A DNA stretch of 57,809 nt from CAZISM01 sp964541895. Its GTDB lineage: Bacteria; Zhuqueibacterota; Zhuqueibacteria; Residuimicrobiales; Residuimicrobiaceae. The translations under genes were made by a program, and so were the position numbers. This document shows, one piece after another, positions 42,659 to 52,764 of this stretch. The stretch is taken from positions 1 to 57,809 of the forward strand of contig CAZISM010000020.1 of assembly GCA_964541895.1 (NCBI GenBank), read 5' to 3'. The notes beneath the pieces are model-generated. The model was not told the DNA's origin. It saw nothing but the letters and a program-made list of their open reading frames with translations, and did not search any database. Within the stretch, counting starts at the first letter, position 1. The number at the start of each line of letters is the position of its first letter.

Positions 42659-45574
42659 CTATTTTACCAGAATCATTTTTCGGCTGCAATGTACGTCACC
42701 GGCCGTCAGCCGATAAATATAAACACCACTTGGTGCCGGCTCGCCCAGGCTGTTGTGTCCGTTCCATTCGACATTATAATGTCCTGCCTGCATTTTACCG
42801 TAAACAATGGTTGAAATCCATCGTCCCTGAAGATCAAAAATCTTGAGCGATACGTCCGCATCCCGGGCAATATCAAAATCGATGTGAGTAGCGGGATTGA
42901 ACGGATTGGGATAATTCTGTTCCAGCGTAAATGACGCGGGCGAGCTGACCATAGCTGGCTCTTCCACAGAGGTCGTGAATAGCGTAGAAAAAGGCGAGGT
43001 GCTTCCCTCGGCATTGATGGCAATGGCTGTGACGTTGGGCAAACTCCCTTTAATGAGGCCTGTCCAGCGAAAATGCCCATCAGGGCCGGATCGGGTTTCG
43101 CCCTGATATATTTCGCCCTCCTCCTCACTATCGGTATACACTTCGATGGTGGCTTGGGGAATCGCCGTGCCGGATACCGATGTTCTGCTGGCACTGCTGA
43201 TGGTCGGCGCCGGAATCATATTCATGCCGGCGGATTCATACACTATGCCGCGGCCATTATTTTGCGTGATGCAGTTCTGGCTGATGCGATTCCGTATCGG
43301 CTGTTCTCCGGAAATGATTACTCCCGGCCCGATGTTCTGACAGATCATGTTGTTTGAAATCAGATTATCCCTGGATTTATCCGTTATAGAGATGCCGACA
43401 TCCCTGTTGCCGGTGATCGGAATCAGCTCTCCGGGCTTTAGATCCAGATTCGCCGGCGAAATCCCGATCCAGTTATGCTGAACCGTACAATGAATGGAAT
43501 TGCTGATTATCAGGCCGCCGGTATTGCCCCCGATCCGGTTATCAAGGACGACCACGCTGTCGCAATGTTCCTGAATGCACAAACCGCCAAAACCACTGTT
43601 TCCCGGCGCTGCTTTGGAGGTGCGATTTAGTCCGACGATATTTCGCAGGATTTGTATAGAGCGTGATGAATCGGAGACCAGAATTCCGCCGTTGCTATTG
43701 CCGGTAATTACATTGCGAAGGGTATCCAGCGGGGCGATGGTGACACGGCGGCTGCGGTTGCCGATGCAGATGCCCCAGCCATTGGGCGCTGCTTGCATTC
43801 CTCTGTAATCGATGCCGATATAGCAGCCGCCTATGCGGCCGATATCGACATGCTCCATCCAAATGCCGACATAACCGAAACGATTGACGATTAATCCAAT
43901 GATAGTGACTTGTGCAGCTGTGACATGGAATCCGTTCGCGAACTGCCCCGCCTCTTGACCGTCCAGAACAATTTCCGGGCCATAGGGATTGGTATCTCTG
44001 CCGATGTACGCCGACTGTGAAAACCCGTCCATGAGCAGTTGCCCATCGCTGATGATCGGTAATTCTGTCTTCGGCTGGATGACCCAGATGCCGGCATCGG
44101 CCTGATAACCGGGCACCCCTTGCGGGATGGCGAACAAAATCGTATCAGGGCCGGAGTGCGCATTGGCGATAGTGATGGCTTCCCGCAGTGAACCTGGTCC
44201 TGCATCGCTGCAATTGGTGATCAAAATCGCACCATGTGGGGCTGGAGTCGGCGCGATCATGATGGCAAATATCGAGAGATGGTCGGTCTCACCGGAAATT
44301 TTGTTAATATCCGCGTACACGCGAGTTGTGATATCCTTCCACGTTTTTGAACGCAGGTCATAGCGCATGATTCTCAGCAGCGGCTCGCGTTCGCGTATAT
44401 CCGCATCATCATAGGTGATATCGATATTGATTTTTCCTGAATAGGTCGCTGTCGTCGTGATATTATAATAAATGGAACTTGGGATAATCGCCCAACCATC
44501 TGGTGGATTTGGTCCTGTCCTCGCAACCGTCACTGTGCTATTTCCAGGATTGATCACCTGAGTAAACAAAAGCAGTATTGCCTCAGACAGCTTGACGAAT
44601 ACCAGTTCCCCGGATGGTGTATTTGCAGCCGCTGAAATCGTAAATGCAGCATTGCTGACGTCAGAAATGTCCGTTGTCTTCTTTACGGTTAAGCGAATCA
44701 GACAATTGGACGATGGAGTGTTTGGCACGGTCCACAGGTACGAACCGGAGGTGCCATGGTTGGTCTGATAAGCCACAAAGGTGTAACTTGTTCCGCCATC
44801 GGTGGAGTATTCAATTTTGACATCATAGTTATCGATATCTTGTCCGTTCCAGGTGATGGCATGCTGCGTATTGGCCTCCCAGGTCTCACCGCCGTTTGGA
44901 CTGGTTACGGTGATACCGGCAGAGGGTGTCCCTCCTCCGCCAATAGCGGCAACATTGTCGATGACCCAGTCGCCGTGCAGCCAGCACTCGGGCGCCTGGT
45001 CGCCTTGTCCCATGATGCGCAAACGGATTTTCTTAACCACATAGCGAGGGTCGGCCAACAAGGAGGGGCTCCATGAAAAATGGTACAGTTGCCCGGTTTT
45101 ATTCATATCATGGAATATAAAATTGGAACCGTACTCGGCATACTGTTTTTCTTTATTTCCATCAGCGGTGTCGATGACTTTGAGGTACAGCTGAACAAAA
45201 AATAAATTTGGTGCGTCACCCCAGCACCAGGATTGAAGGTTGCGTGTTATATCCAGGCTGTATCCGGTAATGCCTTGCCAGTCGGGATTGGATGATAGAT
45301 CCGGTGATTCAAGATAGAATTCATTTTTATCCAAACTGCCGGTTTTTAACGCCCCCGTGGTTACTGATAATTTATTATTACTGTTCTGTAACGAAAAGCC
45401 AATGGCAGGTGTGATCTTTACCGGATTGTTCCAGTTGATGTATAACTGATCCAGCGTCCACCCCTGAGTGGTGCCATCGTTAAAATCAAAGAGGCCCGCC
45501 GCCATGACCTGAGAGCCGGAAACGTTCAGCCAGGCGGATGCGAAAACTAGCAGACACAGGAAGAATAATTTCAT
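42659..45574 (-). CDS. Giant secreted beta-helix protein with sorting domain (A)
   Basis: The 971-residue protein has a signal peptide (LFFLCLLVFASAWLNVSGS), a laminin-like beta-sandwich (about 30-205), an Ig-like Kre9/KNH-type domain (SPNGGETWEANTQHAITWNG, about 215-310), and a long right-handed parallel beta-helix (about 435-800). The helix begins with the CSLREA-type signature ITNCSDAGPGSLREAI and has repeated VTIIGLIVNRFGYVGIW, GGCYIGIDYRGMQAAPNG and NGGILVSDSS units. It ends in a short Ig-like domain and the type IX-like tail LEQNYPNPFNPATH to KMILVK. It is very similar to the next gene (B) over the helix and tail, but has a different N-terminal part. A surface adhesin or polysaccharide-binding role is likely. 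Confidence 0.87.
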   Translation of the reverse strand: MKLFFLCLLVFASAWLNVSGSQVMAAGLFDFNDGTTQGWTLDQLYINWNNPVKITPAIGFSLQNSNNKLSVTTGALKTGSLDKNEFYLESPDLSSNPDWQGITGYSLDITRNLQSWCWGDAPNLFFVQLYLKVIDTADGNKEKQYAEYGSNFIFHDMNKTGQLYHFSWSPSLLADPRYVVKKIRLRIMGQGDQAPECWLHGDWVIDNVAAIGGGGTPSAGITVTSPNGGETWEANTQHAITWNGQDIDNYDVKIEYSTDGGTSYTFVAYQTNHGTSGSYLWTVPNTPSSNCLIRLTVKKTTDISDVSNAAFTISAAANTPSGELVFVKLSEAILLLFTQVINPGNSTVTVARTGPNPPDGWAIIPSSIYYNITTTATYSGKINIDITYDDADIREREPLLRIMRYDLRSKTWKDITTRVYADINKISGETDHLSIFAIMIAPTPAPHGAILITNCSDAGPGSLREAITIANAHSGPDTILFAIPQGVPGYQADAGIWVIQPKTELPIISDGQLLMDGFSQSAYIGRDTNPYGPEIVLDGQEAGQFANGFHVTAAQVTIIGLIVNRFGYVGIWMEHVDIGRIGGCYIGIDYRGMQAAPNGWGICIGNRSRRVTIAPLDTLRNVITGNSNGGILVSDSSRSIQILRNIVGLNRTSKAAPGNSGFGGLCIQEHCDSVVVLDNRIGGNTGGLIISNSIHCTVQHNWIGISPANLDLKPGELIPITGNRDVGISITDKSRDNLISNNMICQNIGPGVIISGEQPIRNRISQNCITQNNGRGIVYESAGMNMIPAPTISSASRTSVSGTAIPQATIEVYTDSEEEGEIYQGETRSGPDGHFRWTGLIKGSLPNVTAIAINAEGSTSPFSTLFTTSVEEPAMVSSPASFTLEQNYPNPFNPATHIDFDIARDADVSLKIFDLQGRWISTIVYGKMQAGHYNVEWNGHNSLGEPAPSGVYIYRLTAGDVHCSRKMILVK

Positions 45575-45877
45575 AATGGTTTACTCCTGTTGTTGATGAT
45601 TACGTTAATCTCTTTCCGGGAGTTTAGTCAGATGTATTCTTTATGCGCTGAAACGAAAGCAGCACGTGTCGCTATATACCTCACTCCTTCAAGCCAGGCA
45701 GGATAATGCTGATTGGATTATTCGTACAGATGAGAACGAAACGTCAAATATTCTAAAGAGCTGAAACCCCCTGTTACATAACTCAAGCTTGTCTTTTCCT
45801 GTATTTACGATTGGAAGCGAGGAATTACATAAAATCTGAAAGAAATTTCAGGTATTTGAAAGCTTTAGATTGTTTCC
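45575..45877. other. Intergenic region between beta-helix genes A and B
   Basis: This 303-bp AT-rich spacer separates the stop of gene B from the start of gene A, both on the minus strand. A ribosome binding site (CAGGAG) precedes gene A. No terminator-like hairpin with a T run and no small ORF is convincing. It should contain a promoter for gene A, but no box pair was reliable. Confidence 0.4.
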
Positions 45878-48800
45878 TTATTTCACCAGAATCATCTTGC
45901 GGCTGAGGCAAATATTCCCGGCTATCAATCGATACACATATACCCCGCAGGGTACCGATTCGCCCTGGCTGTTTTGTCCGTTCCAGACAACGCTATAATG
46001 CCCTGCCTGCATGTTGCCGTGACAGACGGTGGAAATCCAGTGTCCCTGTACATCAAAAATCATCAATGACACTTCGGCGGTTTGCGGAATATCAAAAGCG
46101 ATATGGGTATCCGGATTAAACGGATTGGGATAGTTTTGCTCCAGCACGAATACTTGAGGGTGGCTGATATTATCTTGCTGTGCCAACCCTGTTACCGATA
46201 CATTGGAAAATTGTGATGTGCTTCCACCGGCATCGATGGCGATGGCGGTGACATTGGTATAGAGTCCTTCCATGACGCCTGTCCAGCTATAACGTCCGTC
46301 CGCGCCGGATTGAGTGGCGCCCTGGAAGATCTGGCCTTCATCTTCTGCATCGGTGAAAATTTCAATGATGGCATTGGGAATGGCGGTGCCGGATACCGAT
46401 CTGCCGGTCGCTTTGGTGATGGCTGGTGCGGATATTCTATTGGCGCCGGCCGAGGGATAAAAAATGCCAGGACCCTTGTTTTTGAAAATGCAATTCCGGC
46501 TGATGCGATTGCGTAACGGCTGTTCGCCATAAATACAAACTCCTGCACCGTCATTTTCACTGATTACATTGTTGTAAATCAGGTTGTCGCTGGATTCACC
46601 CTGAATGGAGATGCCGTCATTTCTGTTCCCGGTTAACGGAATCAGATCTCCGGGCTTGAGATCCGGATTTTGCGGACAAATGCCGATCCAGTTTTTTTGA
46701 ATGGTATTGTGGATCGAATTGAGTATTAAAGCACCATTGGTGTTGCCGCAAATCCAGTTATCGACGACCACCACGCTGTCACTGTGTTCTGCAATATAAA
46801 AGCCACCGTAACACCCATTTCCGGGCGCCGCACTGGATAGGCGATTCAGTCCGACAAGATTGCCATAGAGAAAAATAGCATGTGAGGAACGCACATGAAT
46901 ACCGCAGTTGATATTGCCGGTAATGATGTTGCGAAATGTATCCACCGGAGCGATATAGATATGATGACATTGCTCCCCGATGTTGATGCCTTCGCCATTT
47001 GGTGCTGCTTCCATCCCGGCATAATCCATACCGATATAACAACCGGCGACATAGCCGTGGTCGGCCTGGTCCATCCAAATGCCGACCAGACGAAAATGGT
47101 TAATGGTCAATCCCACAATTGTTACTTCTGAAGCCGCCACATGAATTCCGATCGCGCAACCCGCCAGGCGGCCTTCCAATACGATCTCAGGTCCAAAGGG
47201 ATTGGTATCTCTGCCTATAAAGGCCGACTGAGTAAAACCGTTAATGAGCAAATTATCGTCGGAGATAGGCGGCAAATCGGACTTTGGCTGGATCACCCAG
47301 ATGCCGGCATCCGCCCGGTAGCCTGGCACCCCTTCCGGAATCGCGAACAAAATGGTATCCGGTCCTGTGTGAAGATTGGCAATATTGATCGCTTCCCGTA
47401 ATGAGCCAGGCCCGGCGTCGTTGCAATTTGTAACCAATATATCTGCAACGGAGCTATTTTCTTCAATCGTTACCGGCCTGGTTCCGGACCACCCGGACAC
47501 TATTCCGGTATGCGTCTGGCAGCGGGCACGCGCCTTTACCGATACGGTTCCGGAGCTGCTGTAGCTGTGGCTCTGGGTTGATGGTCCCCAGGCAGATGGA
47601 GAGCCATCGCCCCAATCGAATTGATATTCAATTGAATGCCCAAGATTGCTGCTCGATCCGCCTGTGCTAAAAGACAAGCTCTGCCCGACATATCCGCTCG
47701 ATGAGCCTGTGGGTGGATTTGGAACCGACACGGTTTCCTGAACTTGCGCAAAATATGCCGTCACACTCTTGTCCGTTTTCATGCTCAAATTCTGCGGATT
47801 GCCGCTTCCGTTCAGGTCTCCGCTCCAATGATCGAATTGATAACCAGCAGCAGCATTCGCTGTCAATTGCACAGTCTCATTATAGTCGTAACTCGATTTG
47901 TCCGGATTCTTGCTCACGCTCCCGGAGCTTGCCGGGTCCACGGCTATTGTCAAATAGTAATTCACCGTAATGGAGGGCGTAAAGGAACAGGTATTATCCG
48001 TTTCGTCGGATTCTCTGACCGCATTGGTTTCATCAATGATAAAGCCGGCATACCAGGTACCAGAAGAGGCATAATAACTGACGTCCCTGATAGAGATTCT
48101 CTCATCACTATAAGCGCCAACATGTAAAGATGGGACATCCACAGTGCCAAGCTTGCGATCACCGGATGTTATGTCTGTATCTGCCGATAAATAGAATCCC
48201 AACCTGCTGGAACCAGCTTCAGCATTGCCATTATTCATCACTCGAGCGCGGATATCCAGTTGCCGCGTGGTACTAGTATACTGAAAACTATTCGGCAGTC
48301 TCTGCATGGTAAGATTGGGATGAGGACATGGCAAATGAATCGGTAGAATATAACTGTTATCATTTTCATCTGTTTCAACGACAGCTCCGGTCTCGTCAAG
48401 CAGGATCGTCAATACCCACGTCTCAATATGACCATATTTCTTACAAAAATCGCTTATGGTGACCGATTTATCGCTATAAGAACCGGGGCTCAAAGAATAA
48501 ACCGGAAGATCACCCAGCCTCTTTTCTCCAAAATAAAATGCCAATACACTGGAACCGGCTGTAACGGTTCCAGTGTTAATTACTCTTACAGTAATATGCA
48601 ACTGATCTGTACTCTCGTCAAACATCTTGTTAGCATACCCAGCCTGCAAAGCCAGATTCGGCCCAGGTAAATCAATACTATTCGATGTGATAAAAACGTT
48701 ATTCGCTTCATTATCTTCAGCAACAAGAAATGTATAATCAACCGCCCAGCAAACATACCAGGTACCCGGATGCAAGTTGAGATTGAATGTCTGCATATAT

Positions 48801-49273
48801 TGCCGGCTCTCTCCGGCAATCAGGGGATCCACTCTCTCATGGCCCAGTTCAATGTGCATAGTGGGATTCAAGACGGGTTGCAGATAATACCCCACATAGC
48901 AGGCTCCGGAAGGGCTGGTTCCATTATTCATGATCCAGGTAGTCAAGGTCAGATTCGGAGCGCTATATGAGGCAGTGGGAGGAAAACGAAAGGTTAAATC
49001 CGGCCCGGGATTCAAAACCGCTGCTGTGGCATCACCGGTCTGCCCGGCCGAATCCGTTCTTGCCGCTGACAGGATCGAGCCTGTCGGGGCTGCAGGTTCA
49101 TGAACAGTTAATGTCGATTTATCCATGTCATGGCGCTGCAGATCATAAACCTTCACAGAGCCATCATTACTTTGGACAATTTTCAACATCGCCTGACTTT
49201 GCTGGCCGCGTGCCGCGGTGAGCAGGATGGTAATAATAAGCAGAAAAGCCCCCAGGAAAATCAGTTTTCTCAT
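45878..49273 (-). CDS. Giant secreted beta-helix protein with CARDB domains and sorting domain (B)
   Basis: The start at ATG 49273 is preceded by GAGGAA and gives a signal peptide (MRKLIFLGAFLLIITILLTA); a start ten codons earlier lacks one. In 1131 residues the order is a short linker; three CARDB-type Ig domains (each with a (V/I)xNxGxxxAG pattern, about 85-430); a divergent InlB-type B-repeat (VDPASSGSVSKNPDKSSYDY); a PKD-like domain (YQFDWGDGSPSAWGP); the CSLREA-type beta-helix; an Ig-like domain; and the FPNPFNP-type tail VFVLEQNYPNPFNPDTH to KMILVK. The beta-helix and tail closely match gene A, so the two genes arose by duplication with exchange of the N-terminal part. Confidence 0.87.
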   Translation of the reverse strand: MRKLIFLGAFLLIITILLTAARGQQSQAMLKIVQSNDGSVKVYDLQRHDMDKSTLTVHEPAAPTGSILSAARTDSAGQTGDATAAVLNPGPDLTFRFPPTASYSAPNLTLTTWIMNNGTSPSGACYVGYYLQPVLNPTMHIELGHERVDPLIAGESRQYMQTFNLNLHPGTWYVCWAVDYTFLVAEDNEANNVFITSNSIDLPGPNLALQAGYANKMFDESTDQLHITVRVINTGTVTAGSSVLAFYFGEKRLGDLPVYSLSPGSYSDKSVTISDFCKKYGHIETWVLTILLDETGAVVETDENDNSYILPIHLPCPHPNLTMQRLPNSFQYTSTTRQLDIRARVMNNGNAEAGSSRLGFYLSADTDITSGDRKLGTVDVPSLHVGAYSDERISIRDVSYYASSGTWYAGFIIDETNAVRESDETDNTCSFTPSITVNYYLTIAVDPASSGSVSKNPDKSSYDYNETVQLTANAAAGYQFDHWSGDLNGSGNPQNLSMKTDKSVTAYFAQVQETVSVPNPPTGSSSGYVGQSLSFSTGGSSSNLGHSIEYQFDWGDGSPSAWGPSTQSHSYSSSGTVSVKARARCQTHTGIVSGWSGTRPVTIEENSSVADILVTNCNDAGPGSLREAINIANLHTGPDTILFAIPEGVPGYRADAGIWVIQPKSDLPPISDDNLLINGFTQSAFIGRDTNPFGPEIVLEGRLAGCAIGIHVAASEVTIVGLTINHFRLVGIWMDQADHGYVAGCYIGMDYAGMEAAPNGEGINIGEQCHHIYIAPVDTFRNIITGNINCGIHVRSSHAIFLYGNLVGLNRLSSAAPGNGCYGGFYIAEHSDSVVVVDNWICGNTNGALILNSIHNTIQKNWIGICPQNPDLKPGDLIPLTGNRNDGISIQGESSDNLIYNNVISENDGAGVCIYGEQPLRNRISRNCIFKNKGPGIFYPSAGANRISAPAITKATGRSVSGTAIPNAIIEIFTDAEDEGQIFQGATQSGADGRYSWTGVMEGLYTNVTAIAIDAGGSTSQFSNVSVTGLAQQDNISHPQVFVLEQNYPNPFNPDTHIAFDIPQTAEVSLMIFDVQGHWISTVCHGNMQAGHYSVVWNGQNSQGESVPCGVYVYRLIAGNICLSRKMILVK

Positions 49274-49354
49274 ACGGTGTATTCCTCTCCATTGCGGTTT
49301 CATACAGCTCGTTGCGTTGTTATGGGCACACTAAAAACCAAGTGCTTGTGCATC

Positions 49355-52300
49355 TTATTTGAGCAGGACGGCTTTGCGCAGTTCTTGCAGGGCTCCTGCT
49401 TTGCACAGAATGTAATACACGCCGCTCGGCAGAACCTTGCCGGCATCATCTGTACCTTGCCAGATGATCTGATGAGTTCCTGACTGCATTCTCTTCGAGA
49501 TCAGCTCACTGACCCTTTGGCCCTGCAGGTTATATACGTGAACAGTCACCTGTTCTGCGCAAGGGAGCGCGATCTGCAANNNNNNNNNNNNNNNNNNNNN
49601 NNNNNNNNNNNNNNNNNNNNNNNNNNNNNNNNNNNNNNNNNNNNNNNNNNNNNNNNNNNNNNNNNNNNNNNNNNNNNNNTCTGCGCCGGTCAGACCGGAA
49701 ATGGCGGCTTGGCTGGCCGAAAGGATCTGCGGCGGAGGGATGTCATTGTTGCCGCCATAACGGGTGTCAATGCCTCCGGCATGGTTTGAAAAAATGGCAT
49801 TTTTTGAGAGGGTGTTGGACGTATGGGACTCTCCCATGATCAGCACGCCATATCCATGATTAAAAGCAATGGTATTCCTAAAGCACATATCCATCGTCGC
49901 CCCGATGTATAGGCCGTCTTTTTCATTTCCCAGGTCTGTCCTGGCGGAGGTGTCTGTTCCGATAAAGTTGAAGACAAACGTATTATTAAATCCGGATTGA
50001 TCGTAAATGCCATAGCCGTTGCCCCCTATCACATTATTTTCAATAACAGCTTTGGCGCAGGCCGACTGCAAGGCGATACCATGAACGCTATTCCCCAATT
50101 TTTTCGTCATGGATCGGTCAGTTCCAATCAAATTGCCGCTTATGTGCGCCTGGTAGCTGGAATCACGTATACTAATTCCGACTTGTTTGTTTCCTGAGAT
50201 AATACACCCCGGCATCGTGCTGTCAATCTGTGCGACGGTAACATTGCTGGAGTGGATGATTCTGATTCCGGTTCCATTGCCGCGCGCGAGAGTACCGGTG
50301 GCATCCGTACCGATATAACAGTTGTAGACGAAGGCATTGTCCAAATAATAAAAAGTGAGGCCGGCAGACTCGAAATTATTTATGATCAGCCCGTTCACTC
50401 CGCAATTCCCTCCAAAGAAATAGAGGCCAAAACCATCCGGAGCAAAACTGCCGTCTATTTCAATTTTCGGAGGTGAGGTTGTCGGCAGATTCAGGTACCG
50501 TGCCTGCGAAGCTCCATCAATGCTTACCTGTTTGCGCCCGATACTATAGACCGTCGCCGGCCTGATCGTCCACACGTCATCGGCGCTGCGGTAACCGGGA
50601 TCTGATTTCGGAATTTTAAACACAATCGGCAATGCATTCGGGCATCGGTCTGCGTTTGCCAGGGCCTGGCGCAAGCTTCCGGGGCCACTGTCATTGGTAT
50701 TGGTGACTTCATAGGGATTTGAGTCGATCCCGGACATGCGAACGATATGCAACCCCATGTAATAATCGGCAATAAAGAGCATATTCTCTTTGAGGGCTAT
50801 GTTTCGTGCCAGACTTCCGTTCAGAGAATACGGTTTTGCGGCCAATGTCGGCGACAGGGGAGTGCCCACATTAAACATGCCGATTTCCGAGCCTCCGATC
50901 ACGAGAAAATGCCAGGCACTAATTATATCGCAGGGATTGCTGACCCGAGTATTAAATCCGGCGACGTGCTGGACAAAGGCCGGGTTTTCAACATTGAAAA
51001 TTTTTGCCGGCGCCTCATTCGGAAAAACGTAGAGATGACTGCCGTTGGTAAAAAAAGGCAACGTAGGGCCCACATCCGTAAGAGAGACCTGCTTCGGATT
51101 GGCATACTCTTTGATATCAAAGATGACAAGCTTGCCGCTGCCGGTCAGTACATACGCATAAGGCAAAACAATGACCAATTGTCTGGCAGACTCGGAATCG
51201 CTCAGCGGCAGAGGTACTTTGCAAATGACCCGCGGTGCGGCAGGATTGCCGAGATCGGCGATGATCAGATGTTCATGCTGACAGAGAATAAATGCTGTTT
51301 GATCGTGAATATACATGTCCTGAATGTTGTACTGGGCATCGAAAACACCACGTAATACCGGTACAGAAGGCTCCTGAATGTCATAGATGCGCAGGGCTGA
51401 CGCATCGTTCAGATATAAATAATGCCCAAAACACCGAACCATCGCACAGCTGTATTGGGTTTGAATATGCGACAGGAAAATTGGAGAATAAGGATCGCTG
51501 ACGTCGATAATGGTTGCGCCGCCTTTGCCATTGGCTAAAATAGCGATCTTGTCCTGAACCTGAACATCCTCTGTTCTGGCCGTCTCCGGGCGCCATTGGC
51601 CGCGGAATCGCAGGTTATCCGGATCGCTGCAATCAATTATTTTCACTTCAAATGTGTTGGTTGCACAAAACACAAGGTTGCCATTCCATTTGACATTGAT
51701 CACCGGCTCTCCCAGGGAGAAGGATGATTTTTTGACCGGGTTTGCCGGATTGCTGATATCGTAGAGATCGACGCCATCTGAGGTGCCGGCCATCAGGTGA
51801 TCTCCGTTTATGGTGAATGTAATCAAATCGAGGGCTAATAGGCTGCTCTGTGTTATTTGCCCTGGATTGCTGACATCCAGGATTTCCAGGAAGCCTTTTT
51901 TTAACAGGTAGAGATAGGGTGATTTCAGTTTCATATCTTTTAACATATGCGCGTCGGTCGAAAAATCAGCAAAATGTTGCGGTTGGGCCGGATTTTGTAT
52001 ATTCACCACGGTCAGGTTCGTAGTAGCATCTGTAATGTAGGCATAGTCACCATCCAGTTGCATGGCAGTGGCGGAGCAGGCATACTCGGCGACGGATTTT
52101 ACGTGATGTTTGTCCTGCACATCCAGAATTAATAGCCCATTGGATCTCAAGGCATACAGATACGATGCTTGCACATGAAGGCTCGTCACCTGGCCTGTAT
52201 TCAGGTTGAACATGTTCTGCGGATGCGCCGGATCGGTGATGTTGAGAATGCTGATACCGGTTGTCTTGCCAAGATAGGCGAATGATTGATCAACAACAAC

Positions 52301-52549
52301 CTGCAGTACCGTGCCGTTCGTCTGTAATATATTGATCAGCGCAGGCTGTGCCGGTGAAGACACATCGAGAATGGCCAGATCATCGCCGTATTGGGCGTAG
52401 ACATATCGATTTCCTGCGGGAAAGGAAGCCTGGCAGCGACCTCCTGTCTTGCTGATCATTTCCAGGTTTACAGGATACTCCTGGGCTATCAAAGCCTTCG
52501 CACAGACAGCGAAAAGCAGAGAAACCAACATAACAATTTGAAATTTCAT
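49355..52549 (-). CDS. Giant secreted LVIVD-repeat/beta-helix protein with sorting domain (C), gap inside
   Basis: About 1064 residues as assembled, from ATG 52549 with a signal peptide (IVMLVSLLFAVCAKALIA). The first 590 residues are LVIVD-type propeller repeats (AILDVSSPAQPALINIL, ISILNITDPAHPQNM, LTVVNIQNPAQPQHF and others). Then follow a CSLREA-type start (NTNDSGPGSLRQALANAD), a beta-helix (about 630-920, GCIISGNKQVGISIRDSS) and a tail ending KAVLLK. A run of 100 N (49580-49679) interrupts the frame between GLTGA and LQIALP. Unlike the other gaps there is no flanking duplication, so real sequence is missing, probably including the NYPNPFN motif. The apparent frame across the N run is therefore accidental. 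Confidence 0.82.
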   Translation of the reverse strand: MKFQIVMLVSLLFAVCAKALIAQEYPVNLEMISKTGGRCQASFPAGNRYVYAQYGDDLAILDVSSPAQPALINILQTNGTVLQVVVDQSFAYLGKTTGISILNITDPAHPQNMFNLNTGQVTSLHVQASYLYALRSNGLLILDVQDKHHVKSVAEYACSATAMQLDGDYAYITDATTNLTVVNIQNPAQPQHFADFSTDAHMLKDMKLKSPYLYLLKKGFLEILDVSNPGQITQSSLLALDLITFTINGDHLMAGTSDGVDLYDISNPANPVKKSSFSLGEPVINVKWNGNLVFCATNTFEVKIIDCSDPDNLRFRGQWRPETARTEDVQVQDKIAILANGKGGATIIDVSDPYSPIFLSHIQTQYSCAMVRCFGHYLYLNDASALRIYDIQEPSVPVLRGVFDAQYNIQDMYIHDQTAFILCQHEHLIIADLGNPAAPRVICKVPLPLSDSESARQLVIVLPYAYVLTGSGKLVIFDIKEYANPKQVSLTDVGPTLPFFTNGSHLYVFPNEAPAKIFNVENPAFVQHVAGFNTRVSNPCDIISAWHFLVIGGSEIGMFNVGTPLSPTLAAKPYSLNGSLARNIALKENMLFIADYYMGLHIVRMSGIDSNPYEVTNTNDSGPGSLRQALANADRCPNALPIVFKIPKSDPGYRSADDVWTIRPATVYSIGRKQVSIDGASQARYLNLPTTSPPKIEIDGSFAPDGFGLYFFGGNCGVNGLIINNFESAGLTFYYLDNAFVYNCYIGTDATGTLARGNGTGIRIIHSSNVTVAQIDSTMPGCIISGNKQVGISIRDSSYQAHISGNLIGTDRSMTKKLGNSVHGIALQSACAKAVIENNVIGGNGYGIYDQSGFNNTFVFNFIGTDTSARTDLGNEKDGLYIGATMDMCFRNTIAFNHGYGVLIMGESHTSNTLSKNAIFSNHAGGIDTRYGGNNDIPPPQILSASQAAISGLTGAXXXXXXXXXXXXXXXXXXXXXXXXXXXXXXXXXXLQIALPCAEQVTVHVYNLQGQRVSELISKRMQSGTHQIIWQGTDDAGKVLPSGVYYILCKAGALQELRKAVLLK
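49580..49679. other. Scaffold gap without flanking overlap
   Basis: This 100-N run lies in the C-terminal region of beta-helix protein C. The 55-bp flanks are not identical, in contrast with the other two gaps. In the paralogues about 95-110 residues separate the corresponding points, so perhaps 300 bp are missing, but the true size is unknown. Confidence 0.9.
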
Positions 52550-52764
52550 AATTTGAGCCTTTTGAAATTACGATCGTACCGGATCTATCATTGAACAGCC
52601 GCCACAATGGGGATTTTTTCTATAGTACGATCAGCGGGGAGAAATTACACAAGAGGTTTGGCAGTTTTTATTGCAGATGGATGGTGGGCTGGCCCTATGG
52701 GCGATCAATATGGGGGACTGCCTGCCGCACTTTCCTGCAGCCCAATGGACCGGGTTGGCAAAAT

